From Labrys sp. KNU-23 (lineage in GTDB: Bacteria; Pseudomonadota; Alphaproteobacteria; Rhizobiales; Labraceae), in assembly GCF_008330945.1 (NCBI RefSeq), contig NZ_CP043488.1, forward strand, positions 1,612,001 through 1,676,000: a DNA stretch of 64,000 nucleotides, given 5' to 3'. Below, piece after piece: positions 34,534-43,114 of this stretch. Below the pieces are notes generated by a model. It saw nothing but the letters and a program-made list of their open reading frames with translations, did no database searches and was not told where the DNA came from. Made by a program: the position numbers and the translations under genes. Within the stretch, counting starts at the first letter, position 1. Every line of letters starts with the position of its first letter.

Positions 34534-35295
34534 TCAGCGACCGACAGGCATTCGCCCGGCAAGACTGAAGCGAGGACCCGGGTGCAGGAAGCGCGCGCTG
34601 GTGGCAATCATGCCGCGCGACCAGGTGCGGCGGCGCAGCAGAAGCAGCGGCTCGCCCTCCTTCATTTCGAGCAGCTTGCAGCTGAACTCATCGGCCAGGA
34701 CGGCCTGAATGACATGCTCGACCTCCTCCAGGGGAGCCACGGCCATCAGGTGGACATAAGGCGTTATTTTGGTGAAATCCTGCTCCAGATAATCCGGAGA
34801 AAACTGCGGGTTTACGTATCTGTCTTCAATTTGCAGCGGTCTTCCATTTTCCCGGTGAACCAGCAGGGAGTGAAATACCGTGGAGCCGGGCACGACATTG
34901 AGCTCGGTCGCGAGATTGAGATCGCTGTTGACCTCCTCCATCTTGATGACGTCTGTCGTATGTCGGTTCCCGCGCGCTTCGATCTCGGAATGGATGTTGC
35001 GCAATTCCAGGAAGGTGGATTGGCTCTGGCGGGCGGCGACAAAGGTGCCGGCCCCTTGCCGCCGCACCAGCACCCCCTCCGCGGCGAGGTCGCGCATGGC
35101 AATATGGACGGTCATGCGCGAGGCGCCCAACTGTTCCGAAAGGCGCGATTCAGACGGGACTTGATAGCCTTCCTGCCATTCGCCCGAATTGATATTCGCC
35201 AGAATATGGTTGCGCACCTGCTGCCCCAGCGAGACCCCGATCTCGCCGTTGCCGCGGAGCATCTCCTTCAAGGCGCCATCTCTCTTCTTGTTCAT
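34534..35295 (-). CDS. GntR-family regulator, HutC/UTRA type
   Basis: A 253-residue regulator with an N-terminal winged helix (GQQVRNHILANINSGEW, then YQVPSESRLSEQLGASRMTV and VLVRRQGAGTFVA) and a C-terminal UTRA ligand domain ending PGPRFSLAGRM. It lies between the aminotransferase and the divergent ABC importer; TGTATA-type palindromes lie in both promoter regions. HutC proteins usually sense a metabolite of the amino acid they regulate. The ATG at 35295 was preferred over an in-frame TTG 15 bases upstream. Confidence 0.85.
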   Translation of the reverse strand: MNKKRDGALKEMLRGNGEIGVSLGQQVRNHILANINSGEWQEGYQVPSESRLSEQLGASRMTVHIAMRDLAAEGVLVRRQGAGTFVAARQSQSTFLELRNIHSEIEARGNRHTTDVIKMEEVNSDLNLATELNVVPGSTVFHSLLVHRENGRPLQIEDRYVNPQFSPDYLEQDFTKITPYVHLMAVAPLEEVEHVIQAVLADEFSCKLLEMKEGEPLLLLRRRTWSRGMIATSARFLHPGPRFSLAGRMPVGR

Positions 35296-35420
35296 CTTGC
35301 CATGTGCCAATGCGTCTGAATCAAACAGGTCTACATGTTAATACAAGCCGCATGGGGCAGCAGCCGAGAACCGACCACTTCCCCGAAGGCACACTCGATG
35401 GGCAGCAATTCCCAATAATG

Positions 35421-35434
35421 TATATAGCTATATA
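35421..35434. promoter_or_regulatory. TATATAGCTATATA palindrome
   Basis: A perfect 14-base palindrome between the GntR gene and the importer, 125 bases upstream of the GntR ATG. It may be an autoregulatory GntR site. Confidence 0.4.
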
Positions 35435-35541
35435 GTAAAACGAAGTGCTTGCCAGTCCCGATACGCCACCGGGTCGGGAAGGGCCCGAGTGCCGGTTCGA
35501 ACCCATCACGCCGCAGACGGGAACTTCGCTGGGGATCGCGC

Positions 35542-35585
35542 TTGACAAAAACGGCTTCGGCAAGTTGTATAAGCTAGTATATACA
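35542..35585 (+). promoter_or_regulatory. Sigma-70-type promoter with overlapping GntR operator
   Basis: TTGACA at 35542-35547 and TTGTAT at 35565-35570 are spaced by 17 bases. The inverted repeat TGTATA-N8-TATACA at 35566-35585 overlaps the -10 element, a classical repressor position. The importer ATG follows 88 bases downstream of the operator. Confidence 0.65.
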
Positions 35586-35672
35586 TCTAATCATCAAACC
35601 ATCCAGAACCAAAATCCGCGAGCTTCGAGACCACGTCAATGTGGCCCTCGCGATAAACAGGGGACTCAATGC

Positions 35673-36569
35673 ATGGGCAATGAACGTCGTCGTCACGCTC
35701 GGTCGGCCTCGGCGACCGCAGCCGCGTTGTTCCTGGTCGGAGCAATGCTCGTAGGTACGGCTCATGCCGATACCGCCATTGCGACCAAGGCAGATCCCAA
35801 GATCCAGGCCATGCTGCCGGCCAAATTGAAGGAAGCTGGCCAGATAAGGGTCGCCAGCAACGTCGAATATCCGCCGTTCGAATATTTCGACACCGACAAC
35901 ACCACCATCATCGGCCTCGACAAGGATCTGGCAGAAGCGATCGGGCAGAAGCTCGGCGTCAAGCTCGAATTCCAGCATATGAGCTTCGACGCCATCATCC
36001 CGGCTCTCGCGGCCAACCGCTACGACATGGCTATGTCGGCGATGACCGACACCGAGGAACGACGCAAGAAGGTCGATTTCGTCGACTATTTCACCTCGGG
36101 TGGCGGTTTCCTGGTCAAGCAAGGCAATCCCAAGAACATCCATAGCCTGGCCGACATCTGCGGCATCTCCGTCGCAATCGACAAGGGCACCACGGAAATC
36201 GACGATGCCAAGAAGGCTTCGGACGACTGCGTGAAGGCCGGCAAGCCGGAAGTCAGCGCCAAGATCCTGCCCGGCACCAGCCAGATCGTCCTGGCCTTGC
36301 AGGCGGGCCGGGCCGACGTGGCCATGATCGACACCGCTGCCGGCGCCTATATTGCGCAGCAGCACAAAGGCTCCTTCGAGGTGCCGGGCACCTCCTATGC
36401 ACCGCGTCGCTACGGCTTGGTGCTGCCCAAGGGCTCCGACGAACTGGCCAAGGCCCTCCAGGCCTCCGTGCAGGCTTTGATCGACGAAGGCACCTACGGC
36501 AAGATCCTGGCCAAGTGGGGACAGGAGGTCGGCGCCATCAAGACGGCCACGATCAACGACGGCCAATAA
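35673..36569 (+). CDS. Polar amino-acid ABC transporter, periplasmic binding protein
   Basis: A 298-residue family-3 solute-binding protein. Residues 1-34 carry a basic start and a hydrophobic signal peptide ending GTAHAD. The mature part contains RVASNVEYPPFEYFD near 56, LDKDLAEAIGQKLGVKLEF near 82 and ANRYDMAMSAMTDTEERRKKVDF near 112. The ATG has AGGGGAC upstream; longer frames run through the promoter. The first gene of a complete importer with permease and ATPase. Confidence 0.88.
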   Translation: MGNERRRHARSASATAAALFLVGAMLVGTAHADTAIATKADPKIQAMLPAKLKEAGQIRVASNVEYPPFEYFDTDNTTIIGLDKDLAEAIGQKLGVKLEFQHMSFDAIIPALAANRYDMAMSAMTDTEERRKKVDFVDYFTSGGGFLVKQGNPKNIHSLADICGISVAIDKGTTEIDDAKKASDDCVKAGKPEVSAKILPGTSQIVLALQAGRADVAMIDTAAGAYIAQQHKGSFEVPGTSYAPRRYGLVLPKGSDELAKALQASVQALIDEGTYGKILAKWGQEVGAIKTATINDGQ

Positions 36570-36614
36570 GGGATGGAGATCGCCACCCGGCAGCCGCAAC
36601 TTCGGGAGCCAGCC

Positions 36615-37583
36615 ATGTCGGTCAACGAGACCCGTCCGAAGGGGGCGGATGTCGATCCCACGATCGACCTGGCCATCAGGCCAGCCAGTCATCCCTGGCG
36701 CTGGGTGGCCATCGCCTTCGTCGCCCTTCTGGCGGCGATGCTGGTGCACACGCTCTTCACCAACCCACGGTTCGAATGGGCCGTGGTCGGTCAGTATTTC
36801 ACCTCGCAGACGATCTTGCTGGGCGTATGGCGTACTCTCGAGCTGACGGCCATCGCCATGGTGATGGGTGTCGCGCTGGGCGTGATGCTGGCGGTCATGC
36901 GGCTGTCGCCGAACCCCATCCTGTCGGGTGCGTCATGGCTTTTCGTCTGGTTCTTCCGCGGAGCGCCGCTGCTGGTGCAATTGCTGGTCTGGTACAATTT
37001 GTCGGCCCTGTTTCCCCATATCTCGCTGGGCATCCCCTTCTTCGGCCCCGACTTCGTCGAGCTGGATGCCAATGTACTGATCACGCCCTATGTGGCGGCA
37101 ATCCTCGGGCTCGGCCTGAACGAAGCCGCCTACAGCGCGGAGATCATCCGCGCGGGCATCATTTCCATCGATCACGGCCAGACGGAAGCGGCCCAGTCCA
37201 TCGGCATGTCGCGCGGGCGGCTGCTACGGCGGGTGATACTGCCGCAGGCGATGCGTGTCATCATCCCGCCGCTCGGCAATGACACCATCAACATGCTGAA
37301 GATGTCGGCCCTGGTCAGCATCATCGCCGTTCCCGAACTGCTCTTCGCCGCCCAGACGATCTATACGCGCACGTTCGAGACCATTCCGCTGCTGCTGGTG
37401 GCGGTCATCTGGTACCTGATCATCGTTTCGGTGATGAGCGGCATCCAGTATTACATCGAGCGCCACTACGCCCGCGGCAGCAGCCGCAACCTCCCTCCAA
37501 CACCCCTGCAAAGCATCGGCGCGTTCTTCGGGCTGTCGCGCAACAGCCGGCTCGATCCTGGCGAGAAAGGGAGCGCGCCATGA
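36615..37583 (+). CDS. Polar amino-acid ABC transporter, permease
   Basis: A 322-residue HisM/GlnP-type permease with about six membrane segments and the cytoplasmic EAA loop (AAQSIGMSRGRLLRRVILPQ) near residue 195. The start at 36615 has GGGAGCC upstream; the in-frame ATG at 36573 has AAGGG too close. It overlaps the ATPase start by ATGA. Confidence 0.87.
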   Translation: MSVNETRPKGADVDPTIDLAIRPASHPWRWVAIAFVALLAAMLVHTLFTNPRFEWAVVGQYFTSQTILLGVWRTLELTAIAMVMGVALGVMLAVMRLSPNPILSGASWLFVWFFRGAPLLVQLLVWYNLSALFPHISLGIPFFGPDFVELDANVLITPYVAAILGLGLNEAAYSAEIIRAGIISIDHGQTEAAQSIGMSRGRLLRRVILPQAMRVIIPPLGNDTINMLKMSALVSIIAVPELLFAAQTIYTRTFETIPLLLVAVIWYLIIVSVMSGIQYYIERHYARGSSRNLPPTPLQSIGAFFGLSRNSRLDPGEKGSAP

Positions 37584-38368
37584 CCTTTCAACCAAAGCCG
37601 CCGGCCAAGATCATGGTGCAGGCGACCGGAGTGCGGAAGTCATTCGGCGCCCTGGAGGTTCTCAAGGGAATAAACCTGTCCGTTTCGAACGGCCAGGTGA
37701 TGTGCCTGCTCGGCCAATCCGGCTCCGGCAAAAGCACCTTCCTGCGCTGCATCAACCATCTGGAGCGTATCGACAAGGGCCGTATCCGGGTGGATGGCGA
37801 GTTGATCGGCTACAAGGAGCACAAAGGCTACCTCCAGGAAATGCACGAGCATGAGATAGCGCACCAGCGCATCCATATCGGCATGGTGTTCCAGCACTTC
37901 AATCTGTTCCCGCACATGACGGTTCTCCAGAACATCATGGAGGGACCGGTCGGGGTGAAGCGGGAACCGCGCGAGGACGTGAGGGAGCGCGCCCACGCCA
38001 TCCTGAAGCGCGTCGGACTGGCTGAGAAGGTCAACGCCTACCCCCGCCAGCTGTCCGGCGGGCAGCAGCAACGTGTCGCTATCGCGCGCGCCCTCGCCAT
38101 GCAGCCCAAGCTCATCCTGTTCGACGAGCCCACCAGCGCCCTGGACCCCGAACTGGTCTCCGATGTGCTGGACGTGATGCGCGATCTTGCCCAAAGCGGC
38201 ATGACGATGATCGTGGTGACCCACGAGATCGCCTTCGCCCGTGAAGTGGCTGATCATATCGTCTTCATGGCCGGCGGCGAGATCATCGAAGAAGGTAGGC
38301 CAGGGGATGTACTGGGCAACCCATGCCATCCACAAACGCAAGCCTTTCTCTCCAAGGTACTCGTGTAG
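37580..38368 (+). CDS. Polar amino-acid ABC transporter, ATPase
   Basis: A 262-residue GlnQ/HisP-type ATPase with Walker [10 protein letters not shown] near residue 50, Q-loop [12 protein letters not shown] near 107, signature [15 protein letters not shown] near 158, Walker [15 protein letters not shown] near 178 and switch His in VVTHE. It completes the importer. No terminator was obvious directly downstream; IS630 debris follows. Confidence 0.92.
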   Translation: MTFQPKPPAKIMVQATGVRKSFGALEVLKGINLSVSNGQVMCLLGQSGSGKSTFLRCINHLERIDKGRIRVDGELIGYKEHKGYLQEMHEHEIAHQRIHIGMVFQHFNLFPHMTVLQNIMEGPVGVKREPREDVRERAHAILKRVGLAEKVNAYPRQLSGGQQQRVAIARALAMQPKLILFDEPTSALDPELVSDVLDVMRDLAQSGMTMIVVTHEIAFAREVADHIVFMAGGEIIEEGRPGDVLGNPCHPQTQAFLSKVLV

Positions 38369-38574
38369 GGACAGACAAACGTCGTTCAAGCGTCGCCCTC
38401 CCCTTGGAGTAGGCCCCTGGCGAACCGGCAAGCGTAGCAAGTTTGACCTTGCTGCCCGGGCTACCGCCCCACATGGTTGTTCGATTCCAGATCTTGATGG
38501 TGCATTCCTTTCTCAGGTTTCGAGGGATGCCGACCGATGTGATGGTTTGTGGTCTGTCGATGCGCTTTGGCCAA

Positions 38575-38835
38575 GCAAGATTGCGGTGGTGTGCCATCCC
38601 GCGCGATCCAGCAGCAAGGCGGCATCGGCGAAGGGCAGCGTCGGCGCGGCCCCTGTTCCGCGCGTGGGGCAGATGGCGCCGAACAGGCAGGCGCTTTCAT
38701 AGTGCTGATCGGTAGGTTGGAGCGGTACACCCAGTCCCGCAGTGTTTGACGGTCCATGCCGTCGATCTCCGCGGCCTCCCACCGGCTCATCCCGTCAAGT
38801 ACTGCTGCGATCGACAGCACGCCGGATCTGGTTCG
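38575..38835 (-). pseudogene. IS630-family transposase remnant with internal deletion
   Basis: One minus-strand frame reads IAAVLDGMSRWEAAEIDGMD and RQTLRDWVYR, the N-terminal helix-turn-helix. An overlapping frame reads LFGAICPTRGTGAAPTLPFA and LLLDRAGWHTTAIL, from the DDE catalytic core. The roughly 100 residues normally between these parts are missing and the C-terminus is lost. The flanks 38369-38574 and 38836-38972 hold nothing recognised. Confidence 0.75.
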
Positions 38836-38972
38836 AATCCGTCGCCGAAGCCGTCAGACGGCAAAGCTCAGGCGGTGTACGGCTCGGCGCGATCGCAACG
38901 ACTCTTGCCATGGCGCAGCCCCTCCGTGCCACTTTGAATCACGCCGACATCAATCCGGGAATCCCCATCCAG

Positions 38973-39902
38973 TTACTTCTGCGGGCCGCTGGTATTACTC
39001 GTCTCGAAAGGCAAAGTATCACTGCCGAGCGTTTGCTTGAGGCTGAGTATGAACGGCGCCAACGCAGCCGGACGATGACGCAATGGGCTCCAAATGGCCG
39101 ACACCTGACGCTGGATGAAATCCTTTGCAAGCGACACGGAAATGGGCGGCGAGGTACGAACACCGCGCGCGGCGGAGGAGGACAGCATGGCGATCCCATG
39201 TCCGGCCTCCACCATTGCAATGAGCGCGTGTGGGCTGTCACTTTCCAGCACGATGCGCGCGCGCACCCCCGCCGTTCGGCAGCTTTCGTCGAAGAGGTCC
39301 CTCGTCATGAATCCCCGGCGTAACAAAAGGACTGGAGCATCCGCCAGACTTTCGATCGGCAACTCCGACGCGCTCCGGCGATGGTCACCCGACGGCAGGT
39401 AGGCTAGCAGTCTCGCCACGAATAATGGCTCGAGATAGAAAGCCCCGGGGTCATCGGGCGTGGCGACCGAAACATGAACCGCGCCGCGCTCCACCATCTC
39501 GACCAGCGTGCGGTTCGGCGCCTCGATCAGTGAAACCTCGACAGCGGGGTGCGTCTTGCGAAAAATCGTCAGCGCCGGTGCAATCAAGGAAGCGATCGTC
39601 TGTGCGGTAGCTCCGATACGCAAATGTCCGAACTGCCCACGAGCGACGGCTTCCGAGCGCAGTGACAACGCGTCTGCCTGGTCAAGAAGCTGGGCTGCTC
39701 TCGGCAACAGGTGCTCTCCCTCGAGTGTGAGCGAGAGACGCTTTCCAATCCGATCGAAGAGCCGGCAACCTAGTTCTTCCTCGAGCGACTGGATCTGCCG
39801 TGATAACGCCGACTGGCTGATGTTCAGCGCTTCCGCTGCCCGCGAAACGTTCATGATCTCCGCCGTCACGACGAAGAAATGAAGCTTTCGAAGATCTCTC
39901 AC
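38973..39902 (-). CDS. LysR-family regulator, divergent from pxpA
   Basis: A 309-residue LysR protein with N-terminal helix-turn-helix (LRKLHFFVVTAEIMNVSRAA, then ISQSALSRQIQSLEEELGCR) and an effector domain from about residue 88. The start is GTG. A perfect 8+8 inverted repeat lies three bases upstream of it and should serve both itself and the divergent 5-oxoprolinase subunit gene. Confidence 0.83.
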   Translation of the reverse strand: MRDLRKLHFFVVTAEIMNVSRAAEALNISQSALSRQIQSLEEELGCRLFDRIGKRLSLTLEGEHLLPRAAQLLDQADALSLRSEAVARGQFGHLRIGATAQTIASLIAPALTIFRKTHPAVEVSLIEAPNRTLVEMVERGAVHVSVATPDDPGAFYLEPLFVARLLAYLPSGDHRRSASELPIESLADAPVLLLRRGFMTRDLFDESCRTAGVRARIVLESDSPHALIAMVEAGHGIAMLSSSAARGVRTSPPISVSLAKDFIQRQVSAIWSPLRHRPAALAPFILSLKQTLGSDTLPFETSNTSGPQK

Positions 39903-39904
39903 AG

Positions 39905-39925
39905 CTTATGCACATTCTGCATAAG
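39905..39925. promoter_or_regulatory. LysR operator CTTATGCA-N5-TGCATAAG
   Basis: A perfect 8-base inverted repeat with a 5-base spacer containing ATGCA-N5-TGCAT, close to the T-N11-A LysR box. It touches the LysR start codon region and lies 157 bases before pxpA. Confidence 0.65.
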
Positions 39926-40081
39926 AAAGCCTCCCAACACGGCATTGGACACCGAAATCTGTTCGTAGTGCAATCGAAGAGCAAGGCCTGATCGTTCCAT
40001 CGAGGCCCGACAGCAATGCTCGCAACACCGGATGCCTGGTGTTCTCGCAGGCCAAACACGCTGCCTGTCATGGAGACTTCT

Positions 40082-40888
40082 ATGAAGATCAACATCAACG
40101 CCGATATCGGCGAGAGCTATGGCCGGTACAGCATCGGCAATGACAGCGAACTGATGCAGATGATCGGTTCTGCCAACATCGCGTGTGGAATGCATGCTGG
40201 CGATCCGACGATCATGATGGGAACCATACGGCTGGCGATAGACAATCGGGTATCGATGGGAGCGCATCCTGGCTTCAACGACATCTGGGGTTTCGGACGG
40301 CGCCAGATTCGCATGCGCCCCTTGGATCTCGAATATCTCGTGACCTATCAGATCGGTGCGTTGAAGGTGATGGCTGAAACGCAGGGCGCGCATATCACCC
40401 ACGTGAAACCTCACGGCGCCCTCAACAACATGGCTCATGACGATCTCGATTATGCCCTTGCCATTGGCCGGGCCATTAGGGCCGTCGATCGCGACCTGAT
40501 CTACGTGGCCAATGCCACGTCCCAGATGACCAAGGCGGGCGAACAGCTCGGACTGCCGGTTGCCAACGAAGCCTATGTCGACCGCGTCTATGACGACAAC
40601 GGCAAGATGGCATCCCGCGAGCGCGAGGACGCTGTGATCAGGGATCCAGGGAAGGCCGCGTCGCAGGTCCTCTCCATCCTCGAAAACAAAGCCCTCACCA
40701 GCGCGAATGGAAGACGCATTCCCGTCGATATTCACAGCTTTTGCATCCATGGCGACGAGCCGACAGCCGTACCCTTGATGCGAGAAGTCCGCCGGCACCT
40801 GGCACATGCTGGCATTGAAGTCGTTTCATTGCCGGACTTGTTTGGATTTAGGCGGGACGAAGGCCAGATGCGATCTTGGCCGCTCTAA
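40082..40888 (+). CDS. pxpA: LamB/YcsF family 5-oxoprolinase subunit A
   Basis: A 268-residue LamB/YcsF protein, subunit A of the PxpABC 5-oxoprolinase that opens pyroglutamate with ATP. Characteristic phrases are KININADIGESYGRY at the N-terminus, ANIACGMHAGDP near 40, SMGAHPGFNDIWGFGRR near 58 and VKPHGALNN near 108, plus DIHSFCIHGD near 220. The ATG at 40082 has GGAG seven bases upstream. PxpB and PxpC are not in the window, so it acts with remote partners or with another kinase-like subunit. Confidence 0.85.
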   Translation: MKININADIGESYGRYSIGNDSELMQMIGSANIACGMHAGDPTIMMGTIRLAIDNRVSMGAHPGFNDIWGFGRRQIRMRPLDLEYLVTYQIGALKVMAETQGAHITHVKPHGALNNMAHDDLDYALAIGRAIRAVDRDLIYVANATSQMTKAGEQLGLPVANEAYVDRVYDDNGKMASREREDAVIRDPGKAASQVLSILENKALTSANGRRIPVDIHSFCIHGDEPTAVPLMREVRRHLAHAGIEVVSLPDLFGFRRDEGQMRSWPL

Positions 40889-41298
40889 AAATTGGACCAT
40901 GAAAGATATTTCTCGCCGCTAGATAAGCATTGGCGGATCGCCGCCGCTCATCAAAAGGGCGGCCGCATTTCAACCCGCGTGGCGAAGCTGCTCGCAGCAT
41001 CGCCTGGTTCGAGGCCGGCCGGCTCAGGCCGTGATGACAGGCAGCAGCCCCGTGCATGGCTGCCGTCGAGCGAGAAAAGCACACCACCATAGGCCCCTGC
41101 CAAGAAAACTCGGCTGGCGCAAAAAATACTTGCACTATCTTACTATTAATGGAATGATAGTATCATTGCTTGCTCGCACAGAAAAGACGGGCGGCTACGG
41201 CCAGCCCATTTCCAAATCCTGGATCCATGCGCCGCCGCGAAAGAGGCGGCGCTGTCGTGAGGGCGCGCAAAGGACAATCAACAGAGGGGAGAATACGC
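40889..41298. other. Upstream region of the binding-protein gene
   Basis: No gene was recognised in this 410-base region. It holds CTATCTTACTAT at 41135-41146 and the palindrome at 41153-41167, so the promoter and control sites of the downstream binding-protein gene probably lie at 41120-41170. The leader after that is about 130 bases. Confidence 0.45.
41153..41167. promoter_or_regulatory. Candidate UTRA-GntR operator, AATGATAGTATCATT
   Basis: A 15-base palindrome with one central unpaired base, preceded by CTATCTTACTAT. It resembles the palindromes upstream of the CoxL-type operon (49756-49768) and of the PLP-enzyme operon (58892-58911). Confidence 0.55.
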
Positions 41299-42462
41299 AT
41301 GAGTAGGCTCACGAGCACCTTGAATGGAGTAAGCCTCGCGCTGCTACTGGCAGGCGCGGTGTATGGAACTGCTGCTGCGGACACCATCAAGATTGGAGTC
41401 AATGAGCCGTTGACGGGCGCCTTCGCCGCATCCGGCACCTACATTGTCAACGGCGCCAAGATTGCCGCCGAACAGATCAACGCCGCCGGCGGAATTCTCG
41501 GCAAGCAGATCGAACTCGTTGTCGAGGACAACAAGAGCAATCCCACCGAGGCCGCTGCCGTCGCGGAGAAGCTGATCACCAGTGACAAGGTCCCGGTCAT
41601 GATGGGTGCCTGGGGCTCGAGTTTGACGCTCGCGGTGATGCCGAAGCTCATGCAGTACCAGGTGCCCATGCTGGTAGAAACGTCATCGTCGAGCAAGATC
41701 ACCAAGCAAGGCAATCCCTACATCTTCCGCATCTCACCGCCCTCCTGGGTAGAGGCAAAAATCTTCCAGCCCTTGCTTCCCTCTCTGGGCATCAAGAAAG
41801 TCGACTTCCTCGGTATCAACAACGATTGGGGCCGCGGCACGATCACCGACTTCACGGCGATGTTCAAGGAAAGCGGTGTTCAGGTCGGCCTGGCGGAAAC
41901 CATGGACCAGGGCGCCGAAGACATGGGCGCACAATTGTCGAAGATCAAGGCATCCGATTCCGACACGATCATCGTCACCACCGGCGTAGAACAGTTGACG
42001 CTGGTGTTGAAGCAGGTTGCCGCCCTCGGCATCACCAAGAAGATCATCACCACGGGCGGGTCGCAGAATCCGGACCAGTTGATCCAGCAGGCCGGAGCCG
42101 CGGCCAACAACACCATGCATATGGTGTTCTTCGCACCATGGGAGCCGGCCAAGGCACCGCATCCGGACCAGGCAAGGGTTTTTATCGATGCATGGGGCAA
42201 GGCGGGACACAACGTAGCCGGCCTGACTGAAAGCTATCGCGGTTATGACGGTATTTTCGTCATCAAGGCCGCAATCGAGAAGGCCGGCAACGCGGAGCCG
42301 GAGGCTATCCGCAATGCTTTCTGGCAGATCAACGTGCCTACTCTCAATGGCACCGTCACGTTCACCAAGGACGGACCGGAAGGCAAGGAAAGTGGGCAAT
42401 ATCTTGCCAAGGGCACGCTCATCACCATCAAGGACGGCAAGGTCGTCCTGCCGTCGTCCTGA
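41299..42462 (+). CDS. Branched-chain amino-acid-type ABC binding protein
   Basis: A 387-residue type-I periplasmic-binding protein. The signal peptide covers residues 1-27 (LALLLAGAVYGTAAAD), followed by TIKIGVNEPLTGAFAASGTY, INAAGGILGKQIELVVEDN near 67 and the usual LivJ-like pattern. The ATG has AGGGGAGA upstream. No permease or ATPase gene is adjacent, so it must use membrane parts encoded elsewhere. A palindrome shared with the hydroxylase and PLP operons suggests it delivers the substrate of that pathway. Confidence 0.87.
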   Translation: MSRLTSTLNGVSLALLLAGAVYGTAAADTIKIGVNEPLTGAFAASGTYIVNGAKIAAEQINAAGGILGKQIELVVEDNKSNPTEAAAVAEKLITSDKVPVMMGAWGSSLTLAVMPKLMQYQVPMLVETSSSSKITKQGNPYIFRISPPSWVEAKIFQPLLPSLGIKKVDFLGINNDWGRGTITDFTAMFKESGVQVGLAETMDQGAEDMGAQLSKIKASDSDTIIVTTGVEQLTLVLKQVAALGITKKIITTGGSQNPDQLIQQAGAAANNTMHMVFFAPWEPAKAPHPDQARVFIDAWGKAGHNVAGLTESYRGYDGIFVIKAAIEKAGNAEPEAIRNAFWQINVPTLNGTVTFTKDGPEGKESGQYLAKGTLITIKDGKVVLPSS

Positions 42463-42490
42463 CCTCGCAAGACACAGAAACGAGCTTCGA

Positions 42491-42523
42491 GGCCCGGCGG
42501 GAAACCGTCGGGCTTTTTGTTTC
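42491..42523 (+). terminator. Intrinsic terminator of the binding-protein gene
   Basis: GCCCGGCGG and CCGTCGGGC pair around GAAA, followed by TTTTTGTTT, 29 bases after the stop. Its 3' edge touches the convergent AsnC gene. Confidence 0.85.
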
Positions 42524-43007
42524 ACACCTGGGGAAGTGGGATTGCAAGGCCGGCCTTCAGCCTCTCCATAACCACAAGGGTGCGAAACTTCTTCACATTG
42601 TGGTTTTCGAAGAACAGCCGGCGAGTCAGGGCGTCATAGTCGCCCATCGAAGGTACGGTGACGATGAGCACAAAATCCGCATCGCCTGTAACGTAGTAGC
42701 ACTGCTGTACCTCGGGGTCGGCCTGAAAGCTTCTTTTGGCGGCATCAAGCAGATCAAGTCGTTCGTTTTCGATCCTGACCTCGACGATGACCGTAATCGG
42801 CCTGCCCATTTTTGCCGGATCGACCGTCGAGAAGCTGCCGACGATAATACCCGTCTCGCGCATGCGCTGAATTCTGCGATTGACCGCAGCAGCGGAGAGA
42901 TGGACCCGCTCGCCAATGACACGTTGAGAAGTCGAATTGTCCTGCTGAAGGATATCGAGAATCGCAAGATCGAAGCTATCAAGGCTTCCCGCATTCATGC
43001 CGCGCAT
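42522..43007 (-). CDS. Lrp/AsnC-family regulator
   Basis: A 161-residue Lrp-type protein with N-terminal helix-turn-helix (DSFDLAILDILQQDNSTSQR, then VHLSAAAVNRRIQRMRETGI) and a C-terminal RAM ligand-binding domain. The ATG at 43007 has GGGA upstream. It is divergent from the diaminopropionate ammonia-lyase gene and is its likely amino-acid-responsive regulator. Confidence 0.87.
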   Translation of the reverse strand: MRGMNAGSLDSFDLAILDILQQDNSTSQRVIGERVHLSAAAVNRRIQRMRETGIIVGSFSTVDPAKMGRPITVIVEVRIENERLDLLDAAKRSFQADPEVQQCYYVTGDADFVLIVTVPSMGDYDALTRRLFFENHNVKKFRTLVVMERLKAGLAIPLPQV

Positions 43008-43114
43008 TTTTAGTCCCAAAATTGCAATAACGTTGCACGAATCTTGGCGAATTCGCGGAAACGGTGACCCCGAACCGGATTAGATTTCATCGAAATCCAG
43101 AGAGGGAAACTTCT

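Noticed and set aside
35492..35510. CGGTTCGAACCC resembling a tRNA T-arm
   Set aside because: No cloverleaf can be drawn upstream; it is in a promoter region of the importer.
38822..38850. GGTTCGAATCC resembling a tRNA T-arm
   Set aside because: No acceptor stem, anticodon arm or D-arm can be folded around it; it lies at the edge of IS630 debris.
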